From Gammaproteobacteria bacterium (GTDB lineage Bacteria > Pseudomonadota > Gammaproteobacteria > GCA-001735895), in the NCBI GenBank assembly GCA_014382695.1, contig JACNJF010000101.1, forward strand, positions 1 through 49,293: a stretch of 49,293 nt of DNA, in the 5' to 3' direction. Under the pieces are notes generated by a model. That model saw only the letters and a program-made list of their open reading frames with translations, had not been told where the DNA came from and ran no database searches. The translations under genes and the position numbers were made by a program. This document shows positions 8,715-15,996 of this stretch, piece after piece. How positions within the stretch are numbered: position 1 is the first letter of the stretch; the number at the start of each line of letters is the position of its first letter.

Positions 8715-9560
8715 TTAGCGGCATTGCTGCAGGGTAACGGCAATCTCATTCAGTAAGTCGATAATGTTTTTCGGGTTACTGGTTTCACCCAGGGTATTGA
8801 TCAGTTTGATTTCCAGCTGATAACGCTGGCTGATCTGGAGTGCCTGTTTTGATGCTGGCAGGCTGGAGACCAGCAGGCACTTTGGGGCAGAGTCAGCCAG
8901 TTGAAGATGTAGCTGGCTCAACTGTCGGATGCTGCTGCCGTGGTCATGACTGTTGCGCAGACTGCCGCTATTGTGCAGCGTAAAGCTGCGCTCGAAATAG
9001 GCCATAAACTGATGATCCAGCATATAGCGAGGTCTGGCACTATTCAGTTGCATGCGGGTTTGCTGTTGCCAGATGTTGAGGTTCTGGATCAGGCGCTGGC
9101 TATTAGTTTGGTATAGCGCCTGATTGTGAGGATTGAGTGTGATCAGCTGGTGGGTAATCAGTTCAGCTATTGCGATCACATTGTCCGCCGCCAGCCAGAG
9201 GTGGCCATCGAGCTCATGACCCTCGCCAATCAGAAGTTCGGCGGGTAAGGCTGTGGCCAGTTGCAGACGGTGGGTAGCGGCGGGCAGGATGGACTGTACG
9301 CGGCGCAGGCCGGTTTCGAACTCATCGCTGATCCAGATCAGTAAATCAGCGCTGCTGGCGAGTGTTAACTGCGACGGCCTGAGCTGAAAATGATGCGGGG
9401 ATTGCTGGCTGTCGATGAGCAGCTCTGCAGATCCGGCTCCCTGCATGATTTCATTCGCAATCAACTGTAGCGGCTTGATGGAAGCAATCACTTTAGGCGG
9501 CTTGTCCGCCAGTAACTGGACGGAAAAAAATAGCAGTAGGAAGCACAGGGCTGGGCGCAT
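8715..9560 (-). CDS. znuA: Zinc ABC transporter substrate-binding protein
   Basis: 281 residues, cluster A-I metal-binding protein. Signal peptide 1-18 (hydrophobic FLLLFFSVQLLA). Candidate zinc ligands are H56/H57 (SPHHFQLRPSQ), H120 (DGHLW) and H183 (DHQFMAYFE), matching the three-histidine ZnuA arrangement. The histidine-rich loop of many ZnuA proteins is reduced to GEGHELDGH. It captures periplasmic zinc and hands it to ZnuBC. It is divergent from zur-znuC-znuB with a shared Zur box; a candidate promoter has its -35 inside that box. No clear Shine-Dalgarno is seen before the ATG. Confidence 0.93.
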   Translation of the reverse strand: MRPALCFLLLFFSVQLLADKPPKVIASIKPLQLIANEIMQGAGSAELLIDSQQSPHHFQLRPSQLTLASSADLLIWISDEFETGLRRVQSILPAATHRLQLATALPAELLIGEGHELDGHLWLAADNVIAIAELITHQLITLNPHNQALYQTNSQRLIQNLNIWQQQTRMQLNSARPRYMLDHQFMAYFERSFTLHNSGSLRNSHDHGSSIRQLSQLHLQLADSAPKCLLVSSLPASKQALQISQRYQLEIKLINTLGETSNPKNIIDLLNEIAVTLQQCR

Positions 9561-9577
9561 GAATATGACTCGGGAAA

Positions 9578-9606
9578 ATTACAGTGAATTTAAAAAGGTA
9601 ATGTAA
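9578..9606 (-). promoter_or_regulatory. Candidate znuA promoter
   Basis: On the minus strand: TTACAT (9606-9601), 17 bases, then TGTAAT (9583-9578, 5 of 6 of the -10 consensus). The -35 lies inside the Zur box, so bound Zur would block RNA polymerase. Confidence 0.45.
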
Positions 9607-9620
9607 TAATATAACACTAT
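9598..9620. promoter_or_regulatory. Zur box shared by znuA and zur-znuCB
   Basis: By eye this 23-base site matches 18 positions of the gammaproteobacterial Zur consensus GAAATGTTATA-W-TATAACATTTC. The best part is the half-site TATAACA. It lies between divergent znuA and zur and overlaps the first two bases of the zur start codon. It predicts zinc-dependent repression of both transcripts, including autoregulation. Confidence 0.8.
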
Positions 9621-10101
9621 GCCATCGACGCCACAAAAATCTGCCCTCGCCTTTAGCCGGCATAATCATCAGCACTGTGAAAAAACTCTGTTACAGGCGG
9701 CACGTACGCTGTGTGAAAAACGTGTAGTCAGATTAACCCCGCGCCGGCAGCAGGTGCTGGAAGTGCTGCTGTCGACCCATCAACCGATGGGGGCCTATGA
9801 AGTATTGAGTACGTTGAATCGGCTGGAGCAGAATGTAACCCCGCCGATTGTGTACCGCGCGCTTGATTTCCTGCAGCAGCAGGGGCTGGTGCACCGTATC
9901 GAAAGCAAAAATGCCTTCATCCCCTGTATGCATCCCGGACATGGCAGTGAAGCGCAGTTTCTGATCTGTTCCGCCTGTGAGCGGGTTGCTGAGCTGGAAA
10001 ACACCTGTCAGCTTTTCACCAGTGAAGCGCGTGAACTGGGCTTTGAAGTGAGTCATGCGGTGATCGAAGTCAGCGGCCTGTGTGCCGACTGCCGTAAGTA
10101 G
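9619..10101 (+). CDS. zur: Zinc uptake regulator Zur (Fur family)
   Basis: 160 residues. Winged-helix DNA-binding half (RLTPRRQQVLEVLL, recognition segment PPIVYRALDFL) and a C-terminal dimer half. The structural zinc cysteines are C117/C120 (CSAC) and C155/C158 (CADC); C103 and H105 (CMH) are part of the regulatory site. Residues 15-20 (HNHQHC) match the usual Zur N-terminal His/Cys segment. The start codon overlaps the Zur box and has no Shine-Dalgarno at a usable distance; the TAATAT at 9607-9612 would place transcription start at the ATG, so the mRNA may be leaderless. The next in-frame ATG is at residue 57, too late. Confidence 0.93.
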   Translation: MPSTPQKSALAFSRHNHQHCEKTLLQAARTLCEKRVVRLTPRRQQVLEVLLSTHQPMGAYEVLSTLNRLEQNVTPPIVYRALDFLQQQGLVHRIESKNAFIPCMHPGHGSEAQFLICSACERVAELENTCQLFTSEARELGFEVSHAVIEVSGLCADCRK

Positions 10102-10102
10102 T

Positions 10103-10864
10103 ATGCCGTTAATCCACGCCAGTCACATTGGTTATCAGGTTGCTGGCCGGCAAATCCTGCACGATATCAGTTTTGTACTGGAGCCGGATCAGATCACCAC
10201 GATCATCGGGCCGAATGGCGCTGGCAAGTCATCGCTGGTGAATATTGTGATCGGCCTGAACCGGGCTTTTAGCGGCCGGATTACGCGTCAAGCCGGGCTC
10301 ACAATGAGCTACCTGCCGCAAAACTCGAAGATGAACCCGCTGGTGCCGATGACCGTCAGGCGCCTGATGTCGCTGACCCAGAAAGTATCCGAAAAAGATC
10401 TGCTGCAGGCGTTGACAAAAACCTCGGTTGCGGCGCTGGTGAATCAACAGGTCCGGGATCTGTCCGGTGGTGAAATGCAACGCGTGATGCTGGCGCGTGC
10501 ACTGCTGGGCCGACCGCAGTTGCTGGTGCTGGATGAACCTACGGCCGGGGTGGATATCACCGGCGAAGTAGAGATGTATGAGCTGATTGCAGAGCTGCGC
10601 GACGAGATTCACTGCGCTATTCTGATGGTGTCGCATGATCTGCATCTGGTGATGTCGAAAACCGATCAGGTGTTATGTCTGAATCATCATCTATGCTGCT
10701 CCGGGAAACCGGAGTCGGTCAGTCAGCATCCTGAATATCTGGCCCTGTTTGGCGGCAGGGTGGCCGAATCGCTGGCGGTCTATACCCATCATCATGATCA
10801 TGTACACGAGTTGAGCGGTGGCTGCGAAAGCTGTGTACAGCATCCGGAGCCGCCACATGCTTGA
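10103..10864 (+). CDS. znuC: Zinc ABC transporter ATP-binding protein
   Basis: 253 residues. Walker A GPNGAGKSS (36-44), signature LSGGEMQR (120-127), Walker B LLVLDEP (140-146) and switch histidine in VSHDLH. It drives ZnuB-mediated zinc import at the inner membrane. The C-terminus carries a His-rich stretch, THHHDHVHE (228-236), and two Cys; His-rich ends are common in ZnuC. I chose the ATG one base after the zur stop; a start 21 bases earlier would overlap zur. It overlaps znuB by 8 bases, indicating one operon. Confidence 0.93.
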   Translation: MPLIHASHIGYQVAGRQILHDISFVLEPDQITTIIGPNGAGKSSLVNIVIGLNRAFSGRITRQAGLTMSYLPQNSKMNPLVPMTVRRLMSLTQKVSEKDLLQALTKTSVAALVNQQVRDLSGGEMQRVMLARALLGRPQLLVLDEPTAGVDITGEVEMYELIAELRDEIHCAILMVSHDLHLVMSKTDQVLCLNHHLCCSGKPESVSQHPEYLALFGGRVAESLAVYTHHHDHVHELSGGCESCVQHPEPPHA

Positions 10865-11660
10865 CGATTTCCTGCTGCGCAGTCTGCTGGCCGGGTTGCT
10901 GATGGTGCTGGTAGCGGCACCGATGGGCTGCCTGATGGTGTGGCAACGGCTGTCCTTTCTGGCCGATACCCTTGGGCATGCGTCGGTATTCGGGGTCGGA
11001 CTTGGCATCCTGCTATCGATACAGCCGGTCATCGGAGTGCTCGCCGTCATCCTGTTGATTATGCTGATTGTGCGACAGTCGATGGGCGGCCGACCGCTCG
11101 CGATGTCCGAATCGGTGCTGGCGATTATCTCGAATACCGGTCTGGCGGCGGGTATCCTGCTGCTGAGTGTGGCGGGTGCCGGCAATGTCAGTCTGGAAGC
11201 GATTCTGTTCGGTGATCTACTGGCAACCTCGCTGAGTGATCTGGGTTTTATCGCGTTCACCGTATTCGTATTACTGTTTCTGCTGTGGCAGCACTGGGGA
11301 TCGTTCGTGGCCATATCGATCTGTCCCGAGATTGCGCAGGCCGAGGGGGTGCCGGTACAGAAGATTCAGCTGATTCTTTACCTGATGATCGCGCTGCTGA
11401 TCGCGGTGATGATGAAGGTGATGGGGGTGTTGCTGATCGGGGCGATGCTGGTGATTCCGGTGAATGCGGCCCGGGTGTTCAGTCGCAGTCCTGAACAGAT
11501 GTTGCTGCTGAGCCTGATTTTCGGCCTGATGTCGCTGATTTGCGGGATGTTTTTTTCCTGGCAACTCGATTTACAGACCGGGCCATCGATCGTGGTGATT
11601 GCCGCTGGCTGGCTGTTAATTGCATTAGTTGCACAAAAGCTGAATAAAACATTGACCTGA
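10857..11660 (+). CDS. znuB: Zinc ABC transporter permease
   Basis: 267 residues with about seven to eight hydrophobic helices, ABC-3 family. Recognisable features are the N-terminal LLRSLLAGLLMVLVAAPMG, the HASVFGVGLG loop and the helix pair LLIGAMLVIPVNAARVFS near the C-terminus. It forms the inner-membrane channel for zinc with ZnuA and ZnuC. The start within the end of znuC (8-base overlap) is supported by the family N-terminus; an upstream in-frame ATG at 10818 is rejected because it would extend deep into znuC. Last gene of the zur operon; rplU begins 57 bases later. Confidence 0.93.
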   Translation: MLDDFLLRSLLAGLLMVLVAAPMGCLMVWQRLSFLADTLGHASVFGVGLGILLSIQPVIGVLAVILLIMLIVRQSMGGRPLAMSESVLAIISNTGLAAGILLLSVAGAGNVSLEAILFGDLLATSLSDLGFIAFTVFVLLFLLWQHWGSFVAISICPEIAQAEGVPVQKIQLILYLMIALLIAVMMKVMGVLLIGAMLVIPVNAARVFSRSPEQMLLLSLIFGLMSLICGMFFSWQLDLQTGPSIVVIAAGWLLIALVAQKLNKTLT

Positions 11661-11717
11661 AAAGGTTTGGCGGATAAAATCTGCGCCCTTTTCGAGATCG
11701 GTTTGGAGAACATCACA

Positions 11718-12029
11718 ATGTACGCTGTCATCGCTACAGGCGGAAAACAGTACCGTGTCACCGAAGGTGAGACATTAAAGGTAGAAAAAATAGTAGGCGA
11801 AGAAGGTTCTGTCATTGAACTGGATCAGGTCCTGATGGTTGCTGATGGTGATAATATCCAGGTAGGTTCTCCTATGCTCGATAAAGGCTCTGTAACTGCA
11901 ACGATCGTTTCCCATGGTCGCGCCAAGAAAGTTGAAATTGTAAAGTTCCATCGTCGTAAGCACTATCGTAGGCAGATGGGGCATCGTCAGAGCTATACAG
12001 AAATCGAAGTAACCAAGATCACGGCATAA
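11718..12029 (+). CDS. rplU: 50S ribosomal protein L21
   Basis: 103 residues, full length. Starts with [14 protein letters not shown], the family signature, and ends with the L21 tail ([13 protein letters not shown]). Binds 23S rRNA with L20. An upstream in-frame ATG at 11667 would add 17 unrelated residues and is rejected; GGAGA lies 7 bases before the chosen ATG. First gene of the rplU-rpmA pair. Confidence 0.97.
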   Translation: MYAVIATGGKQYRVTEGETLKVEKIVGEEGSVIELDQVLMVADGDNIQVGSPMLDKGSVTATIVSHGRAKKVEIVKFHRRKHYRRQMGHRQSYTEIEVTKITA

Positions 12030-12064
12030 GCCCTGAGCTGAAGAATATTAGGTAGGTGTAAACT

Positions 12065-12328
12065 ATGGCACATAAGAAAGCGGCGGGTTCGACCCGCAAC
12101 GGTCGTGATTCGCAGTCGAAGAGACTGGGTGTTAAGAAATTTGGTGGCGAAGTGGTGGTTCCCGGTAATATTATCGTGCGTCAGCGTGGTACCAAGTTCC
12201 ATCCCGGCGAAAACGTTGGTATTGGCAAGGATCATACGCTTTTCGCGAAATCCGAAGGCAATGTTGAGTTTAAGATCAGGGGTCGCCATAACCGCACTTT
12301 CGTCGACGTCGTGGCTGCTGCTGCATAA
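12065..12328 (+). CDS. rpmA: 50S ribosomal protein L27
   Basis: 87 residues, full length. [15 protein letters not shown] is the conserved N-terminal arm that reaches the peptidyl transferase centre; [15 protein letters not shown] follows. The Shine-Dalgarno AGGTAGGTG lies upstream. It is 35 bases after rplU and is followed by a strong terminator. In most gammaproteobacteria obgE follows directly; here a 7-kb Bat cassette lies between. Confidence 0.97.
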   Translation: MAHKKAAGSTRNGRDSQSKRLGVKKFGGEVVVPGNIIVRQRGTKFHPGENVGIGKDHTLFAKSEGNVEFKIRGRHNRTFVDVVAAAA

Positions 12329-12354
12329 GCGTTCCGCTTCGTTATGAATTAAAG

Positions 12355-12382
12355 AAACCCCGCCTGGCGGGGTTTTTTTTTG
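12355..12382 (+). terminator. Rho-independent terminator of rplU-rpmA
   Basis: CCCCGC (12358-12363) pairs with GCGGGG (12367-12372) around CTG, extended by AAA/TTT, then ten T. It closes the ribosomal protein operon, so the downstream moxR gene needs its own promoter. Confidence 0.92.
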
Positions 12383-12503
12383 CACAAGGAAGTGCTTATG
12401 CCCTGAAGGCCATGGAAGGCCGAGAAGGGTGCTTATGCTGCGAGCCCATGGACGGGCAGGAGCAGTGTTTTCCGTTAAGGTTCACGGCATGGTTTTTTGC
12501 GGC

Positions 12504-12531
12504 TTGAGTTTTATTTAACTGGAACTATGTT
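12504..12531 (+). promoter_or_regulatory. Candidate promoter of the MoxR/Bat operon
   Basis: TTGAGT (12504-12509), 16-base spacer, TATGTT (12526-12531), each 4 of 6 matches, about 50 bases before the chosen moxR start. Weak but in the right place after the terminator. Confidence 0.3.
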
Positions 12532-12581
12532 GCACAACAATAATCAAATCCACGCTAATAAAATTGCAAGAGGGCGCTAGC

Positions 12582-13550
12582 TTGTCTCATCAACAAAGTT
12601 TTCAACAATTAAAACAATACGCCGAAAGTCAGATTATCGGCCAGCCAAAGCTGATTAACCGGCTGATGATGGCCCTGCTGGCAGATGGCCATCTGCTCGT
12701 CGAAGGGGCTCCCGGACTGGCCAAGACACGTGCGATCAAGGTATTGAGTGACTGTATCGAAGGTGATTTTCACCGCGTCCAGTTTACTCCCGATCTGTTA
12801 CCGGCCGATCTTACCGGTACCGACATCTACCGGCCCCAGGATGGCAGTTTCAAATTCCAGAAAGGGCCGCTGTTTCATAATCTGATCCTGGCCGACGAAA
12901 TTAATCGCGCACCGGCCAAGGTGCAGTCTGCACTGCTCGAAGCGATGGCCGAAAGACAGATTACGGTTGGCGCTGAAACCTATCCGCTACCATCGCTGTT
13001 TCTGGTGATGGCGACACAGAATCCGATCGAGCAGGAAGGCACCTATCCGTTGCCGGAGGCTCAACTCGATCGCTTTCTGATGCATGTCAGCATCGATTAC
13101 CCGGATGCCGAATCGGAACGCAAGATACTTTATCTGAACCGCAATGAAGCACGCGACGGCGGTACCCACCCGGTACCTGCGTCGGTGGTTATTGCGCAGG
13201 CTGATCTGTTCGCTGCACGCAACGAAGTGCTGGATGTACACATGGCCGATAACCTCGAAACCTACCTGCTGCAACTGGTGATGGCAACCCGCCAACCGGC
13301 GGCCTATGGTAAGGATTTGCAGAACTGGATGGAGTATGGCGCCAGTCCGCGTGCCAGTATCGCACTCGATCGCTGTTCACGCGCTCATGCCTGGCTGGAC
13401 GGGCGTGACTATGTGACCCCGGATGATATTCAGGCGATTGCCTTCGACGTATTACGCCATCGGGTTATTCTAAGTTATGAAGCGGAAGCGGAAGGGATTA
13501 CCACCGACCGTTTTATCAATGAGCTGATTAACCGGGTAGCGGTTCCCTGA
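12582..13550 (+). CDS. MoxR-family AAA+ ATPase
   Basis: 322 residues. Walker A GAPGLAKT (42-49), Walker B LILADEINRA (101-110), sensor ATQNP and the MoxR loop QEGTYPLPEAQLDRF. MoxR ATPases act as chaperones that mature or control partners carrying von Willebrand A domains; two such partners lie downstream. There is no ATG at the 5' end. Two in-frame TTG codons exist, at 12564 and 12582; the second has AAGAGGG at 12568-12574, seven bases upstream, and is chosen. First gene of a six-gene cassette to 19597. Confidence 0.9.
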   Translation: MSHQQSFQQLKQYAESQIIGQPKLINRLMMALLADGHLLVEGAPGLAKTRAIKVLSDCIEGDFHRVQFTPDLLPADLTGTDIYRPQDGSFKFQKGPLFHNLILADEINRAPAKVQSALLEAMAERQITVGAETYPLPSLFLVMATQNPIEQEGTYPLPEAQLDRFLMHVSIDYPDAESERKILYLNRNEARDGGTHPVPASVVIAQADLFAARNEVLDVHMADNLETYLLQLVMATRQPAAYGKDLQNWMEYGASPRASIALDRCSRAHAWLDGRDYVTPDDIQAIAFDVLRHRVILSYEAEAEGITTDRFINELINRVAVP

Positions 13551-13557
13551 GTCGATT

Positions 13558-14517
13558 ATGCGGCACACAGAAGGTCAGGATAGTAACGACGGCATTATCC
13601 ATATCAGTCAGTCCGGGCTGATTGCGTTACAGCGTGAAGCACGTCTGTTACGTTCGCCAAAAGGGCAGATCCGTTCCCAGCATAACGGTGGTTATGTGTC
13701 TTCTTTCAGGGGACGTGGCATGGAATTCGATGAAGCGCGTCTGTATCAACCGGGTGACGATGTGCGTAATATCGACTGGCGCGTTACGGCTCGAACCAAT
13801 AAGCCGCATTCCAAGGTTTTTCGCGAAGAGCGTGAGCGCCCGGTGTTGCTGTGGGTAGATTTTCGCGCACCGATGTTTTTCGGTACCCGACAGTATTTTA
13901 AATCGGTAATGGCCGCCAAAGTGGCGGCCATCCTGGCCTGGAAGTCCTGTCATCAGGGCGACCGACTGGGTGGGCTGATTTTTTCCGAGCAGGGCCATCT
14001 GGAAATCCGACCGGGACGCGGCAAGTCGGCAGTGCTGCAGTTGATTCAGCATCTGTCGGAATACAGTTATCAGCAGCACAAAGATAGCGCTGCTTTAAAG
14101 GACCGCCAGCAGGCATCCGAACATGCACTCAAACGCCTGCTGCATGTGGCTCATCCGGGCAGCCTGATTTATCTGATCAGCGATTTCCGTCATGTCTCCA
14201 GCCAGCTGGAGTCGACCCTGAGTCGTCTCGGTCGACATAACGAACTGGAGCTGATCCATCTGCATGACCCGCTCGAGGCGCAGTTACCGCAGGCCGGGCT
14301 TTATCGAGTCACTGATGGCAGGGATGAAACAGAGATTAACTCGGCCGATGCAAGCGTGCGTGAACGCTATCAGCAACGCTTCAGCCAGCATCAGCAAAAC
14401 CTTAAAAACCTGTGTCTTAAAATCGCAGTACGCTATCTGCCCTTATCCACCGAGCAGCCCCTGTTAAGCGGCCTGATGTCGACCCCGCTCGCCAGTAGTG
14501 ATCAGGTGCAGCAATGA
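13558..14517 (+). CDS. DUF58 domain protein of the MoxR/Bat cassette
   Basis: 319 residues, soluble. The DUF58 hallmark RGRGMEFDEARLYQPGDD (51-68) followed by RNIDWRVTART (70-80) is intact. Its second half has a vWA-like pattern (VLLWVDFRAPM, LIYLISDF). DUF58 proteins nearly always sit beside moxR; the exact role is unknown, though an adaptor between the ATPase and the membrane vWA proteins is a reasonable guess. It starts 7 bases after moxR and overlaps the next gene by 4 bases. Confidence 0.9.
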   Translation: MRHTEGQDSNDGIIHISQSGLIALQREARLLRSPKGQIRSQHNGGYVSSFRGRGMEFDEARLYQPGDDVRNIDWRVTARTNKPHSKVFREERERPVLLWVDFRAPMFFGTRQYFKSVMAAKVAAILAWKSCHQGDRLGGLIFSEQGHLEIRPGRGKSAVLQLIQHLSEYSYQQHKDSAALKDRQQASEHALKRLLHVAHPGSLIYLISDFRHVSSQLESTLSRLGRHNELELIHLHDPLEAQLPQAGLYRVTDGRDETEINSADASVRERYQQRFSQHQQNLKNLCLKIAVRYLPLSTEQPLLSGLMSTPLASSDQVQQ

Positions 14518-15008
14518 ACCCGGCTGACACACTTGAATTAAGAGATATACACCTGCCGGATGCGGTGTCCTGGTGGCCGCCTGCACCGGGCTGGTGGGCG
14601 CTACTGGTGTTGCTGATCATCATTCTGCTACTCGGCTGGTGGCTGATCAGAAAACTAACCCGGCCGAACCTCAAAAAGAGAGTGCTGAGTGAAATCGATA
14701 GCTTGATTGCCGGGTATCGCCAGGACCTCAATAAACAGCAGCTGATTCAGCAACTGTCGGTGATACTGAGACGTATCGGGATCAGTTATCTGCCGCGAAA
14801 ACAAAGTGCCGGAACGCTGGGCGCTGAATGGTTGGCGCAACTCAATCAACTGGCCGCAAAAGACCCGTTGTCGCAGGAAAATCTTGAATTAATTACTCAG
14901 GCCCCTTATCAAAAGCAGCCGCAATTAAGCGATCAGCAGATTGAAGATCTGCTACAGCAGTTGCAGCGCTGGGTAAAAGGACTGGCACGCGGGGTGAAAA
15001 ATGCTTGA
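14514..15008 (+). CDS. DUF4381 membrane protein of the Bat cassette
   Basis: 164 residues. Short N-terminal segment with the family's LRDIHLP motif (9-15) and WWPPAPGWW, one membrane helix at about 27-46, then a basic, helical cytoplasmic domain. This matches DUF4381, found between DUF58 and the vWA genes in proteobacterial Bat operons. It overlaps both neighbours (ATGA with DUF58; 8 bases with BatA). Function unknown; probably a membrane scaffold. Confidence 0.85.
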   Translation: MNPADTLELRDIHLPDAVSWWPPAPGWWALLVLLIIILLLGWWLIRKLTRPNLKKRVLSEIDSLIAGYRQDLNKQQLIQQLSVILRRIGISYLPRKQSAGTLGAEWLAQLNQLAAKDPLSQENLELITQAPYQKQPQLSDQQIEDLLQQLQRWVKGLARGVKNA

Positions 15009-15996
15009 ACTGGGCTGGCCCTGGGCATTCCTGCTGTTGCCGTTACCCGTGCTGATCTGGAAGCTGATACCGGTGGCGCACAAACGCCAGCAGGCTGCGC
15101 TACGGGTACCGTTTCTGGAAGATTTCCAGCCACTGGCAGGCAGTCTTCAGCAGGGTAGAAAGAATCTGCTGGTGATATTGCTGCTGGTAATCGGCTGGAT
15201 ACTGCTGGTGCTGGCCACGGCTCGGCCGCAGTGGGTCGGTGAGCAGATTGAGCTGCCGGTCAGTGGTCGAGATCTGATGCTGGCGGTCGATCTGTCCGGC
15301 AGTATGCAGGCCGAGGATTTTCGTATCAACGGGCGTGCGGTAGATCGCTTGACCGCCACCAAGTATGTCGCCGGTGAGTTTATTCGTAAGCGTCAGGGGG
15401 ATCGTCTGGGCTTGATACTGTTCGGTCGCAATGCCTATCTGCAGACTCCGCTGACCTTCGATCTGACCACGGTGAATACACTACTGCTGGAATCGGTGAT
15501 CGGTCTGGCCGGCACCGAAACCGCGATCGGTGATGCGATCGGACTCGCGATCAAGCGCCTGAAAGATAAACAGGAAGGCAGTCGGGTACTGATTCTGTTA
15601 ACCGATGGCGCTAATACGGCCGGTGAAATTTCCCCGCTCAAAGCGGCTGAACTGGCGGCCAGTCACGGCCTCAAGATCTATACCATCGGTATCGGAGCGG
15701 ATGAAATAATCCGCGATACATTTTTTGGTAAACAGCGTATCAATCCTTCACAGGATCTGGATGAAAAAACCCTGATGGCGATTGCCGAACAGACTGGCGG
15801 GCTGTATTTTCGTGCGCGTGATACCGAAGAGTTGAGTTTCATCTACCAGCATCTGAATAAACTGGAGCCGGTGGAAGTCGACAGTAAAACTTTCCGCCCG
15901 GTAAAATCCCTGTATGTGTGGCCGCTCGCGATAGCGCTGATACTGGCACTTTTAATTGCAACGCAGACGCTGTTGAGCAGCAGGTTGAAGCGATGA
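15001..15996 (+). CDS. BatA-type von Willebrand factor A membrane protein
   Basis: 331 residues. Membrane helices near the N-terminus (about 5-25 and 55-74) and one at about 307-325 anchor a periplasmic vWA domain. The metal site MIDAS is complete: DLSGSM (97-102), with further motifs TETAIGD and LLTDGANT. Such proteins bind divalent metal and a protein ligand, and are thought to work with MoxR in envelope stress tolerance or protein maturation. It overlaps the next gene as ATGA (15993-15996). Confidence 0.9.
   Translation: MLELGWPWAFLLLPLPVLIWKLIPVAHKRQQAALRVPFLEDFQPLAGSLQQGRKNLLVILLLVIGWILLVLATARPQWVGEQIELPVSGRDLMLAVDLSGSMQAEDFRINGRAVDRLTATKYVAGEFIRKRQGDRLGLILFGRNAYLQTPLTFDLTTVNTLLLESVIGLAGTETAIGDAIGLAIKRLKDKQEGSRVLILLTDGANTAGEISPLKAAELAASHGLKIYTIGIGADEIIRDTFFGKQRINPSQDLDEKTLMAIAEQTGGLYFRARDTEELSFIYQHLNKLEPVEVDSKTFRPVKSLYVWPLAIALILALLIATQTLLSSRLKR

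Noticed and set aside
14655-15133. Minus-strand frames inside the Bat cassette
   Set aside because: They lie wholly within overlapping, well-supported plus-strand genes.
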